DNA of 64,000 bases, taken from the NCBI RefSeq assembly GCF_010104355.1, contig NZ_CP044972.1:682001-746000 (forward strand), read 5' to 3'. Each line of letters begins with the position of its first letter. Position 1 is the stretch's first letter. Of the stretch, positions 1 to 10,089 are shown one piece after another. This stretch comes from Hydrogenophaga sp. PBL-H3 (GTDB lineage: Bacteria; Pseudomonadota; Gammaproteobacteria; Burkholderiales; Burkholderiaceae_C). The position numbers were made by a program, and so were the translations under genes. The notes under the pieces are model-generated. The model saw only the letters and a list, made by a program, of their open reading frames with translations, was not told the origin of the DNA and did not search any database.

Positions 1-1
1 G

Positions 2-1021
2 GACGGTGACGTGATCCGCATCGCGGCCGCCGACTACCGTGGCGATGTGACCACCTGGCGCCGCAACAACCTCACCATTTGCGGCGTTGGCGGCCGTGCC
101 CGCCTGTTTGCCGATGGCAACAGCGCGGACGGCAAGGGCATCTGGGTGGTGTCGGGCTCCAACGTCACGGTCGACAGCATCGAGTTCCGCAACGCCCGCG
201 TGAACGACCGCAACGGTGCCGGCATTCGCGCCGAGCACGGTGGCTGGCTGCGCGTGCGCAACAGCGGATTCTTCGACAACGAGAACGGCATCCTGACCCA
301 CAACGTCGCCGGGACCAGCCTGGTCATCGAAGGCTGCGAATTCGCGCGCAGCGTGGTGGCCGGGGGGCTGGGGCACAACCTCTACGTGGGCCGGATCGAC
401 CGGCTCACCGTCACGGGCAGCCATTTCCACGAAGCCACGGTGGGGCACAACCTCAAGACCCGCGCTCGCGAGTCGATCATTGAAAACAGCTACCTCATGG
501 ACGGCCCCACCGGCAGCTCCAGCTACCTGGCGGACTTTGCCGAAGGTGGCCGGGTGGTGCTGCGCGGCAACCTGTTCCACAAGGGCCCCAATGCGCAGAA
601 CCCCAGCGCCATCAGCTACGGTTCCGAGGGATTGGTCCATGCCACCAACACGCTGGAGCTCACGCACAACACGATGGCCATCACCCGTTCCGGTGGCGCC
701 TTCCTGCAGGTTCGCACCGGCACCCAGTCGGTGGTGCTCAAGGCCAATCTCTTCGCCGGCACCGGCAACCAGGCCCTGATGGTGGGAACGTATGCCAGCG
801 GCAACGCCGTGCAGACCAGTAACGTGAATGCGCTCGCCAGCCAGATGCCTGGTGCCGCCAACATCACAAGCCCCAATTTCTGGCCTGACGCGGCCTTGCA
901 GGTTTCGCTGGACCTGGGTGGTGTGCTGGACGCCACGTACGTGCGCGATGCCCCCCGGCCGTTTCAGCTGCGCGCCATCAGCGGCGCTCGCAAGGCGGGG
1001 GCCTTGCAGTCGGCACCTTGA
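2..1021 (+). CDS. right-handed parallel beta-helix protein (5' partial)
   Basis: The reading frame is open from the left edge, so the true start lies outside the window; the codons before the first GTG (position 11) read D-G-D and fit the same protein. The sequence has the short repetitive rungs of a right-handed parallel beta-helix: repeated N-G, G-N-L-F and I-E-x-C-E-F type turns and many exposed Asn, Thr and Val residues over about 300 residues. Such folds are usually exported polysaccharide-binding or -cleaving proteins, but no catalytic residues can be assigned and any signal peptide is off the edge. The substrate is unknown. Confidence 0.7.
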   Translation, partial: DGDVIRIAAADYRGDVTTWRRNNLTICGVGGRARLFADGNSADGKGIWVVSGSNVTVDSIEFRNARVNDRNGAGIRAEHGGWLRVRNSGFFDNENGILTHNVAGTSLVIEGCEFARSVVAGGLGHNLYVGRIDRLTVTGSHFHEATVGHNLKTRARESIIENSYLMDGPTGSSSYLADFAEGGRVVLRGNLFHKGPNAQNPSAISYGSEGLVHATNTLELTHNTMAITRSGGAFLQVRTGTQSVVLKANLFAGTGNQALMVGTYASGNAVQTSNVNALASQMPGAANITSPNFWPDAALQVSLDLGGVLDATYVRDAPRPFQLRAISGARKAGALQSAP

Positions 1022-1126
1022 GGCTGGCGGACATTCCCTTGGCGCGGGCGCGCTGGCGTGGGGTGAACGACAATGCAGGCCCTCTGTGTCCCTGCGAGAC
1101 CCGCCCATGCGCTGCGGGTGGATGTC

Positions 1127-2209
1127 ATGCTTTCCCACGCCTCCCCCCTCTGGACTCCCTGCGGCTTTGACCACCTGGCGCGCGACCCGCGCGGCTGGCT
1201 GGTGCCCACCGACGCCTACTGGCGCCTGTGGTTGCAGCGGCCGGAGCTGGCGCTGGTGGCGGAGTCGTGCGCTGCCGAGCAAGCGCTGCACGCGTCGCTG
1301 GTGGATGCGCCCACGCGCGCGGTCGCGCAACACGAGCTCGATGCGTTCGAGGATGCCGACGCCCGCGCCAACCACCGCCTGTTCCTGGGTTTTCGCGATG
1401 CGGTGATCGCAGCCGGTTCGCTGGAGGCGGCTTACGCCGGATTTTTCAAGGCCGGCGCGATCCAGATCCCGCCGCTGTTCCTCGATCTGGTGGTGCAGGC
1501 CATGGTGTGCAACCTGCTCGATGGCGTTGACGATGCCTGGCAATGGCGCGCGGCCGAGATGCTGTTTCGCCGCCAGCGCGTGCGGGTGCAGGACGGGCGT
1601 GTGCTCAGCGGCGACAGCGAGGTGCTGGACATGCTCGTCGAGACCGGCGGGCTCGGCGCGGTGGGTCGTCTGCTCATGCAGAGCGGCGCGGCCATTCCCG
1701 AGGTGCAGATCGAGGTGCTGGGCGACGACAACGCCGCGCGCTACCTGCAGAGCCGCGCGGGCAATGGGCGTTTCAATTTCGTGCTCGACCTCACGCACGA
1801 GATCCAGCGCGAGCTCTCGCACGGCCTCACGCTCACCATGAACCGGTCGCAGTCGGGCTTGAAGGCACTGGCGGTGGTGCTGCAGAAGTGGGTGCGGCAT
1901 TTCCACGGCGTGGCGGTGCAGGTGCAGCCCGAATCGCGGGTGGAGGACACGGCGTGGCGCTGGCACCTGGGGCTGGATGCCGAATCCACCGCCTTGCTCA
2001 ACGACCTGTACCTCGGCCGCGAGGTAGCGCCTGAGCGGCAGCAGCGCCTGATCAGCCTGTTTCGCCTGAGCTTCGATGATCCGCAGGACATGCGCGCCGA
2101 TGTGCGCGGCAAGCCGGTCTACCTGGGACTGGCCATGAACGCCGATGGTTTGCTGAAGATCAAGCCACAGAACCTGCTGCTCAACCTGCCGCTGGCAGCG
2201 CCGGCCTAG
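1127..2209 (+). CDS. DUF6352 family protein
   Basis: A 360-residue soluble protein with no signal peptide or membrane segment. The start at 1127 (M-L-S-H-A-S) is preferred to the upstream start at 1073 because family members begin close to the S-P-L-W-T-P-C-G-F-D-H-L segment. The long conserved core includes W-R-L-W-L-Q-R-P-E-L and a central F-N-F-V-L-D-L-T-H-E-I-Q-R-E-L helix. The family assignment is from recognition of the overall sequence; it has no known function and is found mainly in betaproteobacteria. The 3' end overlaps the convergent lipid kinase gene by four bases. Confidence 0.7.
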   Translation: MLSHASPLWTPCGFDHLARDPRGWLVPTDAYWRLWLQRPELALVAESCAAEQALHASLVDAPTRAVAQHELDAFEDADARANHRLFLGFRDAVIAAGSLEAAYAGFFKAGAIQIPPLFLDLVVQAMVCNLLDGVDDAWQWRAAEMLFRRQRVRVQDGRVLSGDSEVLDMLVETGGLGAVGRLLMQSGAAIPEVQIEVLGDDNAARYLQSRAGNGRFNFVLDLTHEIQRELSHGLTLTMNRSQSGLKALAVVLQKWVRHFHGVAVQVQPESRVEDTAWRWHLGLDAESTALLNDLYLGREVAPERQQRLISLFRLSFDDPQDMRADVRGKPVYLGLAMNADGLLKIKPQNLLLNLPLAAPA

Positions 2210-3111
2210 ATCCCCACCACCGCCAGGGCACCCGGCAAGACGCTGAGTTTCAGGTGCCGGGCATAGCCCAGAAATTCACCATCGGCCGCCAGCGGCAGGT
2301 CGGTGTCGCTGACCACCGTGAGCGTTTCAAACGCCCGTGTGCTGATGCGGCTGTGGCCCAGGTGCGTGCCGGTGAGCAGGCGCGGCAGCATCGCCAATGC
2401 ACCCAGACGACCGAACGGCCCAGCCAGCAGCAGATTGAGCAGACCGTCGTTGATGCGGGCGGCCGGCGTGGCCGGCATGCCGCTGCCGAAGGTGGGCGTG
2501 TTCAGGCTGGAGGCAAACAGGGCCGGGCCGCTGTGCAGGTGCTTGCCGTTGGCCGTGACATCCAGCGTCCAGGTCTGCAGGTGGGCCAGTTCGCCGAGCG
2601 TGGCCCACAGGTAGCGCGGCAGGCCGCCCAGCCAGCGCGGGCCTGTGAGCGTGCGCAGCACCACGGCCGAGTCGAAGCCGGCGGTGAAGCTGGAGAGGAA
2701 CACGGCGCGGTGTTCGCGGCCCTGCGGATCACGCCACTCGGCGCGGCCCACATCCATCGGGCGCGTGTCGGCATTGAGCGCGTGCACCAGGGCGGCCAGG
2801 GGCGCGCGCCCGTGCAGGCCAAGCGCGCGCGCCACGTCGTTGCCACTGCCCATGGGCACCACGCCGAGTTCGAGTTCGTTGTTCAGCACGGCTGGCAACC
2901 AGCGGTTGAGCGTGCCGTCGCCGCCCACCGCCACCACCCGGCTGCCGCGGGGCAGGCTCTCCAGCAGGCTCAGCGCTTCCACCACGTCACGCGGCGCGTG
3001 CAGCATCGCGTCGGGCGGCAAGGCGGCCTGCAGCGTGGGCAGCAAGGCAGCGGCCCGCCCGCCCTGGGCGTGCGGGTTGAGCAGCACACAGCGCCGCGGA
3101 CTTGCTCTCAA
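2206..3111 (-). CDS. diacylglycerol/lipid kinase family protein (YegS-like)
   Basis: The roughly 301-residue protein has the diacylglycerol-kinase catalytic core: L-L-N-P-H-A near the N-terminus, the nucleotide-binding V-A-V-G-G-D-G-T-L-N motif around residues 61-70 and the following P-M-G-S-G-N-D-V-A-R segment. It should phosphorylate a lipid (diacylglycerol or a related alcohol) with ATP at the membrane surface. The longest frame begins with TTG, seven bases after the icmF stop; a GTG eight codons further in (3087) is an alternative start. The close spacing suggests it is transcribed with icmF. The lipid substrate cannot be deduced. Confidence 0.85.
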   Translation of the reverse strand: MRASPRRCVLLNPHAQGGRAAALLPTLQAALPPDAMLHAPRDVVEALSLLESLPRGSRVVAVGGDGTLNRWLPAVLNNELELGVVPMGSGNDVARALGLHGRAPLAALVHALNADTRPMDVGRAEWRDPQGREHRAVFLSSFTAGFDSAVVLRTLTGPRWLGGLPRYLWATLGELAHLQTWTLDVTANGKHLHSGPALFASSLNTPTFGSGMPATPAARINDGLLNLLLAGPFGRLGALAMLPRLLTGTHLGHSRISTRAFETLTVVSDTDLPLAADGEFLGYARHLKLSVLPGALAVVGI

Positions 3112-3118
3112 ACGGTGC

Positions 3119-6100
3119 TCACATGTTGCGGCGGTACTGGCCGCCCACCTCGAACAGGGCCGATGTGATCTGGCCCAGCGAGCACACGCGCACCGCCTGC
3201 ATCAGCACCTCGAACACATTGCCGTTCTCGATCACGGCCTGGCGCAGCCGCTGCAGCATTGCCGGCGACTCGGCCGCGTGCAGCGCGTGGAAATCGGCCA
3301 GGCGCTTGAGCTGACTCTGCTTCTCTTCGTCGGTCGAGCGCGCGAGTTCCAGCGTATCGGGTGTCGCGTCGCCGTGTGGGTTGCGGAAGGTGTTCACGCC
3401 CACGATCGGGTACTCGCCCGTGTGCTTGAGCATCTCGTAGTGCATGGACTCGTCCTGGATCTTGCCGCGCTGGTAGCCGGTTTCCATCGCGCCCAGCACA
3501 CCGCCGCGCTCGGCGATTTTTTCGAATTCCTGCAACACGGCTTCTTCCACCAGCTCGGTGAGCTCGTCGATGATGAAGGCGCCCTGGTTGGGGTTCTCGT
3601 TCTTCGCCAGGCCCCACTCGCGGTTGATGATGAGCTGGATCGCCATGGCGCGGCGCACCGAGTCTTCGGTCGGCGTGGTGATGGCTTCGTCGAACGCGTT
3701 GGTGTGCAGGCTGTTGCAGTTGTCGTAGATCGCGATCAGCGCCTGCAGCGTGGTGCGGATGTCGTTGAACTGGATCTCTTGCGCGTGCAGCGAGCGCCCG
3801 CTGGTCTGCACGTGGTATTTCAGCTTCTGGCTGCGCTCGTTGGCGCCATAGCGGTCGCGCAGGGCCACGGCCCAGATGCGCCGCGCCACGCGACCGAGCA
3901 CGGTGTACTCCGGGTCCATGCCGTTGCTGAAGAAGAACGAGAGGTTGGGCGCGAAGTCGTCGATGTGCATGCCTCGCGCCAGATACGCCTCCACGAACGT
4001 GAAACCGTTGGACAGCGTGAACGCGAGCTGGCTGATCGGGTTGGCGCCGGCCTCGGCGATGTGGTAGCCCGAGATCGACACCGAGTAGAAGTTGCGCACG
4101 TCGTGGTGCACGAAGTACTCGGCGATGTCGCCCATCACCTTCAATGAAAACTCTGTCGAGAAGATGCAGGTGTTCTGGCCCTGGTCTTCTTTCAGGATGT
4201 CGGCCTGCACCGTGCCGCGCACGTTGGCGAGCACCCATTCGCGGATCTTGGCCGCCTCGGTGTCGGTGGGCGCACGGCCGTTCTCAAGCTCGAACTTCTC
4301 CAGGTTCTGGTCGATGGCGGTGTTCATGAACATGGCCAGGATGCTGGGCGCCGGGCCGTTGATGGTCATGGACACGGACGTGGCCGGGTGGCACAGATCA
4401 AAGCCGCCGTAGAGCACCTTCATGTCGTCCAGCGTGGCGATGGAGACACCCGAGTTGCCGACCTTGCCGTAGATATCCGGTCGCGGATCGGGGTCGTTGC
4501 CGTACAGCGTGACCGAATCGAACGCGGTGGACAGGCGCTTGGCGGGCGTGCCGGCCGAGAGCAGCTTGAATCGCGTGTTGGTTCGGAAGGCATCGCCCTC
4601 GCCGGCGAACATGCGGGTGGGGTCCTCGCCTTCGCGCTTGAACGCGAAGGTGCCGGCGGTGTAAGGGAAGCTGCCGGGCACGTTGTCGAGCATGAGCCAC
4701 TTCAGGATCTCACCGTGGTCCTCGTACTTCGGCAGCGCGACCTTGCGGATGGTGGTGCCCGAGAGGCTCTTGGTGGTGAGCGCGGTGCGGATTTCCTTGT
4801 CGCGGATCTTCACCACGTACTCGTCGCCCGCGTAAGCCTTCTGCATGTCGGGCCACTGGTTGAGCAGCTTGCGGGCGGCTGGGTCCTGGTCGAGCTCGCG
4901 CACCTGGGCCAGGTCGATCACGGCCTCGGCGGCGCGCGAGCGCTCGGGCTTTTCCACGCGCAGCATGGTCGCGCTGGCGGTGAGCTGCTGGATCTCGCGC
5001 GCCAGACGCGCCTGGTCTATGGCCTTCTTCTTGTAGCCGCGCACCGTGTCACTGATTTCGGCCAGGTAACGCGTGCGAGCGGGCGGCACGATGGGGGTCT
5101 GGTTGGTGCTGTGGCGGACCTTCACAACCGGCAAGCGGCCTTCTTTCAGTGGCAGGCCGAGCTCGATCAGACGTGCCTTGAGGCCCTGGTAGAGCGCGGT
5201 CACGCCGTCGTCGTTGAAGCGCGCGGCCATGGTGCCGTACACCGGCATCTGATCGGGTGGCGTGCTCCAGGCTTCCTGGTTGCGTTGCACCTGTTTGGAC
5301 ACATCGCGCAGGGCGTCGAGCGAGCCCTTGCGGTCGAACTTGTTGATGGCCACGAACGCGGCGAAGTCGAGCATGTCGATCTTCTCCAGCTGGCTGGCGG
5401 CGCCGAACTCGGGCGTCATCACGTACATGGGCAGGTCCACGTGCGGCACGATGGCCGCGTCGCCCTGGCCGATGCCCGAGGTCTCGACCACGATGAGGTC
5501 GAAGCCGGCGCACTTGCAGGCCGCAATCACGTCGGGCAGGGCGGCGCTGATCTCGCTGCCGAAGTCGCGCGTGGCCAGGCTGCGCATGTAGACGCGCTGG
5601 CCCTGGCTCCAGGGGTTGATGGCGTTCATGCGGATGCGGTCGCCCAACAAGGCGCCGCCGCTCTTGCGGCGCGACGGGTCGATGGAGATGACGGCCACGC
5701 GCAGGCTGTCGTTTTGGTCCAGGCGCAGGCGGCGGATGAGTTCGTCGGTGAGCGAGGATTTGCCCGCGCCGCCGGTGCCGGTGATGCCGAGCACGGGCAC
5801 CTGCTTCGACTTTGCCTGCTCGCGCAAGGCAGACACGATGGCGGCGTCGGCGTTGCCGTTTTCCAGCACGGTGATGAGTTGTGCCAGTGCGCGCCAGTTC
5901 ATCTCGCCCTGGCCAACGATGGCGGCCAGCGACGTCGGCGCGTAGGGGCTGAGGTCGCGGTCGCAGCGCATCACCATCTCGCCGATCATGCCGGCCAGGC
6001 CCATTTTCTGGCCGTCCTCCGGGCTGTAGATGCGCGTCACGCCGTAGTCCTGCAACTCGCGGATTTCGGAGGGCACGATCACGCCACCACCACCGCCGAA

Positions 6101-6412
6101 CACCTGGATGTGCTCACCGCCGCGGCTCTTGAGCAGGTCCACCATGTACTTGAAGTACTCCACGTGGCCGCCCTGGTACGAGCTGATTGCGATGCCCTGC
6201 GCGTCTTCCTGCAGCGCGGCCGTGACCACCTCGTCCACCGAGCGGTTGTGGCCCAGGTGGATCACCTCGGCACCCATGCCCTGCAGGATGCGCCGCATGA
6301 TGTTGATGGCCGCGTCGTGGCCGTCGAACAGGCTGGCGGCGGTGACGAAGCGCACCTTGTGCGTGGGGCGGTAGTTGGCCAGGGCCTGGTATTCGGCGGC
6401 AAGGTTGCTCAT
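3119..6412 (-). CDS. icmF: fused isobutyryl-CoA mutase IcmF
   Basis: A 1097-residue adenosylcobalamin enzyme with IcmF architecture. An N-terminal B12 domain carries D-G-H (residues 30-32, His being the lower cobalt ligand), S-S-Y-Q-G-G-H and G-G-G-G-G. A central G3E GTPase domain has the P-loop G-T-G-G-A-G-K-S-S near 212-220. The C-terminal mutase barrel includes [20 protein letters not shown]. It interconverts isobutyryl-CoA and butyryl-CoA and related branched acyl-CoAs, with the GTPase domain gating cofactor loading. The start at M-S-N-L is preceded by GAGAG and lies 41 bases after ppk2; the longer upstream frame is not protein-like. Confidence 0.95.
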   Translation of the reverse strand: MSNLAAEYQALANYRPTHKVRFVTAASLFDGHDAAINIMRRILQGMGAEVIHLGHNRSVDEVVTAALQEDAQGIAISSYQGGHVEYFKYMVDLLKSRGGEHIQVFGGGGGVIVPSEIRELQDYGVTRIYSPEDGQKMGLAGMIGEMVMRCDRDLSPYAPTSLAAIVGQGEMNWRALAQLITVLENGNADAAIVSALREQAKSKQVPVLGITGTGGAGKSSLTDELIRRLRLDQNDSLRVAVISIDPSRRKSGGALLGDRIRMNAINPWSQGQRVYMRSLATRDFGSEISAALPDVIAACKCAGFDLIVVETSGIGQGDAAIVPHVDLPMYVMTPEFGAASQLEKIDMLDFAAFVAINKFDRKGSLDALRDVSKQVQRNQEAWSTPPDQMPVYGTMAARFNDDGVTALYQGLKARLIELGLPLKEGRLPVVKVRHSTNQTPIVPPARTRYLAEISDTVRGYKKKAIDQARLAREIQQLTASATMLRVEKPERSRAAEAVIDLAQVRELDQDPAARKLLNQWPDMQKAYAGDEYVVKIRDKEIRTALTTKSLSGTTIRKVALPKYEDHGEILKWLMLDNVPGSFPYTAGTFAFKREGEDPTRMFAGEGDAFRTNTRFKLLSAGTPAKRLSTAFDSVTLYGNDPDPRPDIYGKVGNSGVSIATLDDMKVLYGGFDLCHPATSVSMTINGPAPSILAMFMNTAIDQNLEKFELENGRAPTDTEAAKIREWVLANVRGTVQADILKEDQGQNTCIFSTEFSLKVMGDIAEYFVHHDVRNFYSVSISGYHIAEAGANPISQLAFTLSNGFTFVEAYLARGMHIDDFAPNLSFFFSNGMDPEYTVLGRVARRIWAVALRDRYGANERSQKLKYHVQTSGRSLHAQEIQFNDIRTTLQALIAIYDNCNSLHTNAFDEAITTPTEDSVRRAMAIQLIINREWGLAKNENPNQGAFIIDELTELVEEAVLQEFEKIAERGGVLGAMETGYQRGKIQDESMHYEMLKHTGEYPIVGVNTFRNPHGDATPDTLELARSTDEEKQSQLKRLADFHALHAAESPAMLQRLRQAVIENGNVFEVLMQAVRVCSLGQITSALFEVGGQYRRNM

Positions 6413-6453
6413 GGTGTGTCTCTCGGTCGGTCGCGGAACAAAGGGGGCAGGCG

Positions 6454-7344
6454 TCAGGCGATCTTCAGGCCGGACAGCTTGGGGTCTTCGGGGGGAAAGC
6501 GCAAGTCCAGCGCCTTGAGGGTGTCGCGCACGATGGTGGCGATCATCAGGTTGCGGTGGGTCTTGGAATCGGCGGGCACCACGGTCCAGGGGGCCCAGGG
6601 TGTGCTGGTGGCGTTGAGAAAGGCCTCGTAGGCGCTCTGGTAGTCGTCCCACTGCTTGCGCACGTCAAGGTCGCCCAGGCTGAATTTCCAATGTTTTTCG
6701 GGATCGTCCACCCGCTCCTGCAAGCGTTTGCGCTGCTCGTCCTTGCCGATGTGCAGCATGAACTTGAGGATCACAGTGCCGGTCTCGGCCAGCAGGCGCT
6801 CGAAGTCCTTGATGTGTTCGTATCGCTGCAGCGCCTGCTGCGGCGTGATCCAGCCATTGACCACCGGCACCAGCACGTCTTCGTAGTGGCTGCGGTTGAA
6901 GATCGTCATCTCGCCGGCGCCGGGCATCTGCTGGTGGATGCGCCAGAGGTAGTCGTGATCGCGCTCGGCTTCGGTGGGCGCCTTCCAGCCCACGGTGTGT
7001 ACACCCAGCGGGCTGGTGCGCGCGAACACGCCGCGCACCGTGCCGTCCTTGCCCGATGTGTCGGTGCCTTGCAGCACCACCAGCAGCTTGTAGCGGCCAT
7101 CGGCATAGAAGAGGTTCTGCAGGGTGTCCAGTTCGTCGGCAATGGCGGCGACGGCGCCCAGATCGGCTGTCTTGTTGCCCCCTGAGAACGGCTTGGCGTC
7201 GGACTTGAACGATTTGAGCGAGACGCCCTTGGACTTCTTGCCGCCGTTGCCCGGGGTCACCTGCCAGTCTTGCCAGGCGCTGCCTTTGCCCGCCATCAGG
7301 GCCCGGGCAGGGAAGGGCAGGACGGCGTCGTTCGGGCTGGGCAT
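6454..7344 (-). CDS. ppk2: polyphosphate kinase 2 family protein
   Basis: A 296-residue PPK2 protein. It has the Walker A loop [10 protein letters not shown] (about 93-102) and the Walker B/lid region [11 protein letters not shown] (about 149-159), followed by the conserved [13 protein letters not shown] segment. PPK2 enzymes use polyphosphate to phosphorylate nucleoside mono- or diphosphates. The Q-G-T-D-T-S-G-K-D form suggests the AMP/ADP-using group, but subclass is uncertain without alignment. The start at M-P-S-P-N has GGAGA just upstream. It is the first gene of a likely ppk2-icmF operon. Confidence 0.92.
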   Translation of the reverse strand: MPSPNDAVLPFPARALMAGKGSAWQDWQVTPGNGGKKSKGVSLKSFKSDAKPFSGGNKTADLGAVAAIADELDTLQNLFYADGRYKLLVVLQGTDTSGKDGTVRGVFARTSPLGVHTVGWKAPTEAERDHDYLWRIHQQMPGAGEMTIFNRSHYEDVLVPVVNGWITPQQALQRYEHIKDFERLLAETGTVILKFMLHIGKDEQRKRLQERVDDPEKHWKFSLGDLDVRKQWDDYQSAYEAFLNATSTPWAPWTVVPADSKTHRNLMIATIVRDTLKALDLRFPPEDPKLSGLKIA

Positions 7345-7393
7345 GGAAAGGTCTCCGTTCGGTGCGTGGCCGCGCTGATGCAAGCCCGTTTGA

Positions 7394-7414
7394 TTGACGT
7401 TTACGTAAACGTAA
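7394..7414. promoter_or_regulatory. LiuR-like operator upstream of ppk2-icmF
   Basis: The core ACGTTTACGTAAACGT (7397-7412) is a perfect 16-bp palindrome, preceded by TTG and followed by AA. It lies about 50 bases upstream of the ppk2 start. The pattern resembles the operator described for LiuR, the MerR-family repressor of branched-chain amino acid and acyl-CoA catabolism in proteobacteria. No liuR gene lies in the window, so assignment rests on motif similarity plus the nature of the downstream icmF gene. Confidence 0.6.
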
Positions 7415-7432
7415 TGTTAACGCGTTTGGACG

Positions 7433-7456
7433 AAAAAAGGGGCGCTCGCGCGCCCC
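7433..7456 (-). terminator. intrinsic terminator of the TRAP operon
   Basis: Read on the minus strand, a GGGGCGC stem, a GCGA loop and GCGCCCC are followed by six T residues (A on the plus strand, 7433-7438). This is a classic rho-independent terminator 29 bases after the dctM stop codon. Confidence 0.85.
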
Positions 7457-7485
7457 CCGATGCTTCGTGGTTTCCGTCCGCTGGA

Positions 7486-9459
7486 TCAGCGGTAGAGCAC
7501 CTGTGGCAGCCACAGGCCGATGGCCGGGAACTGGTACAGCAGCACGATGGCCAGCACCTGGATGCCCATGAAGGGCAGCATGCCGGCAAAGATCTGGTTG
7601 AGCGTCACATGCTTGGGTGAGACACCCTTCAGATAGAACGCCGCCATGGCCACCGGTGGGCTCAGGAAGGCGGTCTGCAGGTTCAACGCCACCAGCAGGC
7701 CGAAGAACAGCGGGTCGACCCCGAAGTTGTCCAGCAGCGGGATGAAGATGGGCATGAAGATCACGATGATCTCGGTCCACTCCAGCGGCCAGCCCAGGAT
7801 GAAGATCAGCACCTGCGACAGGATCAGGAACTCGGTCTTGGACAGGTTCATGCTCAGCACCCAGGTCTCGACCAGCTCCTGGCCGCCCAGCAGCGCGAAG
7901 GCTGCCGAGAAGATGGCCGAGCCCACGAACAGCCAGCACACCATGGCGCTGGTCTTGGCAGTCAGGAACACGCTTTCCTTGACCACGCTGAACGTGAGCT
8001 GCCGGTAAGCCGCCGCCAGCAGGAAGCCGCCGAACGCGCCAACCGCCGCCGCTTCCGTGGGCGTGGCCAGGCCGAAGACGATCGAACCCAGCACCGCCAG
8101 GATCAGCACCAGCAGCGGGAAGAAACTGGAGAGCAGCATCTTGAAGACTTCCAGCCGGGTGAAGCTCAGGATGGCGTAGAAGATCACCAGCGCCAGCAGG
8201 CCCACGGCCAGCCCGATCCAGAAGCTCATCGAGGCCGGCTTGGTGGTGGCTGCGGGTTCTGCCGCCTGCGCCGCAGGGGCAGCGGCAGCGGGCTCGGTCA
8301 CGGCGTTGGCCTGCGCACCGGCGGCGGGCGCTTCTTTCTCTGCGCCGGGCGGCTCGGCCACCGCATCGCCGGAAGGCGGTTCGGCCAGACCACCGTCTTC
8401 CGATTTGGGTTCGGACAGGCCTCCTTCGTTGGTGTTCTCCTCCACGTCGGAGCCGGCACCCATGGGCTGCAGTTCTTCGTAGGTTTCCACCGGCACCACT
8501 GTGGTGGCACTCTGGTAGCTGGCAAAGGCCACCGCAGCGAACAGGAGCGCCGGCAGCAATGCGATGCCGAGCTGGCTCAGCAGGTACTTGGTGGACACGT
8601 CCTGGTTGCGTTTGCCGTTCAGGGCCTTGATCAGCTTGGGCACGGCCGAACCTTCGCCGGTGGCGCCGATGGCCTTGAGCGGAGCGGGCAACGGCACGAA
8701 ACGCTGCGCAGCGGTGAGCGGTGGGGCCCAGGCCGGCTTGATCTTGGCCATGACGATCACGTACACGATGTACAGACCGGCCAGCATGATGCCGGGGAAG
8801 AACGCACCCGCGTACAGCTGCACCACCGACACGCCAGCGGTGGCGCCGTAGACGATCAGCAGCACCGAAGGCGGGATCAGGATGCCCAGGCAGCCGCCGG
8901 CGGTGATGACACCGGCCGACAGACGCACGTCGTAGCCCGCGCGCAGCATCTGCGGCAAGGCCAGCAAACCCATCAGCGTGACGACCGCGCCCACGATGCC
9001 GGTGGCGGTGGCAAACACCGCGCAGGTCACCAGCGTGGCCACGCCCAGCGAGCCCGGCACACGGGCCAGAGCCAGGTGCAGGCTGCGGAAGAGCTTGTCG
9101 ATCAGGTTGGCGCGTTCCACGAGGTAACCCATGAACACGAACAGCGGGATCGAGATGAGCACGTCGTTGCCCATCACCGAGAACGCACGCTGCACCATCA
9201 GGTCCAGGGTCTGCTGCATCGCGCCACCCGCGGTCTGTGTGCCGGAGTGGTAAGCGAAGAACGCGAACATCATGCCCATGCCCATCAGGGTGAAGGCGGT
9301 GGGAAAGCCCAGCATGATGGCAACCACCACCAGCGAGAGCATCAACAGGCCGTAGTGGCCGTTGGTCATCGTGTCAACGCTGAGCACCATGGTGAGTGCG
9401 GCGGACCCGATGAGGGCCATCAGCGCGAAGCCGAACCAGAGTTCCTTGCGAATCTTCAT
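7486..9459 (-). CDS. dctM: TRAP transporter large permease, DctM type, with an acidic Pro/Ala-rich insert
   Basis: A 657-residue inner-membrane protein with many hydrophobic helices, G-F-P-T-A-F-T-L-M-G near the N-terminus and the DctM signatures G-I-L-I-P-P-S-V-L-L-I-V-Y-G and F-G-L-A-T-P-T-E-A-A-A-V-G-A-F-G. It forms the sodium-driven translocation channel with the small permease. The usual DctM length is about 425 residues. Here, between about residues 250 and 420, there is a linker, an extra hydrophobic helix, a strongly acidic Glu/Gly/Pro stretch and an Ala/Pro-rich tract. It overlaps the small permease gene by four bases (ATGA). Substrate is unknown. Confidence 0.93.
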   Translation of the reverse strand: MKIRKELWFGFALMALIGSAALTMVLSVDTMTNGHYGLLMLSLVVVAIMLGFPTAFTLMGMGMMFAFFAYHSGTQTAGGAMQQTLDLMVQRAFSVMGNDVLISIPLFVFMGYLVERANLIDKLFRSLHLALARVPGSLGVATLVTCAVFATATGIVGAVVTLMGLLALPQMLRAGYDVRLSAGVITAGGCLGILIPPSVLLIVYGATAGVSVVQLYAGAFFPGIMLAGLYIVYVIVMAKIKPAWAPPLTAAQRFVPLPAPLKAIGATGEGSAVPKLIKALNGKRNQDVSTKYLLSQLGIALLPALLFAAVAFASYQSATTVVPVETYEELQPMGAGSDVEENTNEGGLSEPKSEDGGLAEPPSGDAVAEPPGAEKEAPAAGAQANAVTEPAAAAPAAQAAEPAATTKPASMSFWIGLAVGLLALVIFYAILSFTRLEVFKMLLSSFFPLLVLILAVLGSIVFGLATPTEAAAVGAFGGFLLAAAYRQLTFSVVKESVFLTAKTSAMVCWLFVGSAIFSAAFALLGGQELVETWVLSMNLSKTEFLILSQVLIFILGWPLEWTEIIVIFMPIFIPLLDNFGVDPLFFGLLVALNLQTAFLSPPVAMAAFYLKGVSPKHVTLNQIFAGMLPFMGIQVLAIVLLYQFPAIGLWLPQVLYR

Positions 9460-10076
9460 GGCTGGCCTCCCTGCTTCACCACCAAGCTGTCCAGCGCTTC
9501 AATGTCAGCATCTTTCACGTTCACCATTTCTTTGAGTTTGTCCACGTCCACTTCTTCCACATCTTGTGCGCGCTTGGGCCATTCGCCGGTCTGCAGGCAC
9601 ATGACGCAGCGGATGATTTCCACGATGCCTTGCAGCAGCAGGAAGCCGCCGGCGATCGGCACCACGAACTTGAACGGGTAGACCGGCAGCGGGTCGGCGT
9701 TGAAGGTCTGCTCGCGGATGGCGAGCGATTCGTTGGCGAAGAACCAGCCGGCGTAGGTCAGGGCCACGATGCCGGGCAGGAAAAACAGGATGTAGAGGGC
9801 CAGATCCCAGCCGGCTTGCGTGCGCGGGCTGAAAAATCCATAGAGCACGTCACCGCGCACGTGACCGCTCTTGGCCAGCGTGTAGGCGCCGGCGCTCATG
9901 AACAGCACGCCGTACAACATGATCTGGGCGTCGAGCACCCAGGCGTGAGGGGTGTTGAGCACGTAGCGGGAGAACACCTCCCACGTGATCAGCAGGGTAA
10001 GCCCGATGACGGTCCAGGCGCATGCCTTGCCGAACCAGGTCGACAGGCTGTCTACAGCCAGTAATAGTTTTTGCAT
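9456..10076 (-). CDS. dctQ: TRAP transporter small permease, DctQ type
   Basis: A 206-residue membrane protein with four predicted hydrophobic helices. It has the DctQ features W-E-V-F-S-R-Y-V-L-N-T-P-H-A-W and a Y-G-V-L-F-M-S-A-G-A-Y-T-L motif before a conserved G-H-V-R-G-D. It pairs with the large permease, whose start overlaps its stop by four bases. The C-terminal 40 residues are charged and probably cytoplasmic. It is separated from the binding-protein gene by 59 bases containing a GC-rich hairpin. Confidence 0.92.
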   Translation of the reverse strand: MQKLLLAVDSLSTWFGKACAWTVIGLTLLITWEVFSRYVLNTPHAWVLDAQIMLYGVLFMSAGAYTLAKSGHVRGDVLYGFFSPRTQAGWDLALYILFFLPGIVALTYAGWFFANESLAIREQTFNADPLPVYPFKFVVPIAGGFLLLQGIVEIIRCVMCLQTGEWPKRAQDVEEVDVDKLKEMVNVKDADIEALDSLVVKQGGQP

Positions 10077-10089
10077 GTGAATTTCCAGA

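Noticed and set aside
4388..6631. Long plus-strand open frame opposite icmF
   Set aside because: It is antisense to a clear IcmF gene, rich in His/Val/Gly/Arg as expected from high-GC complement, and shows no family features.
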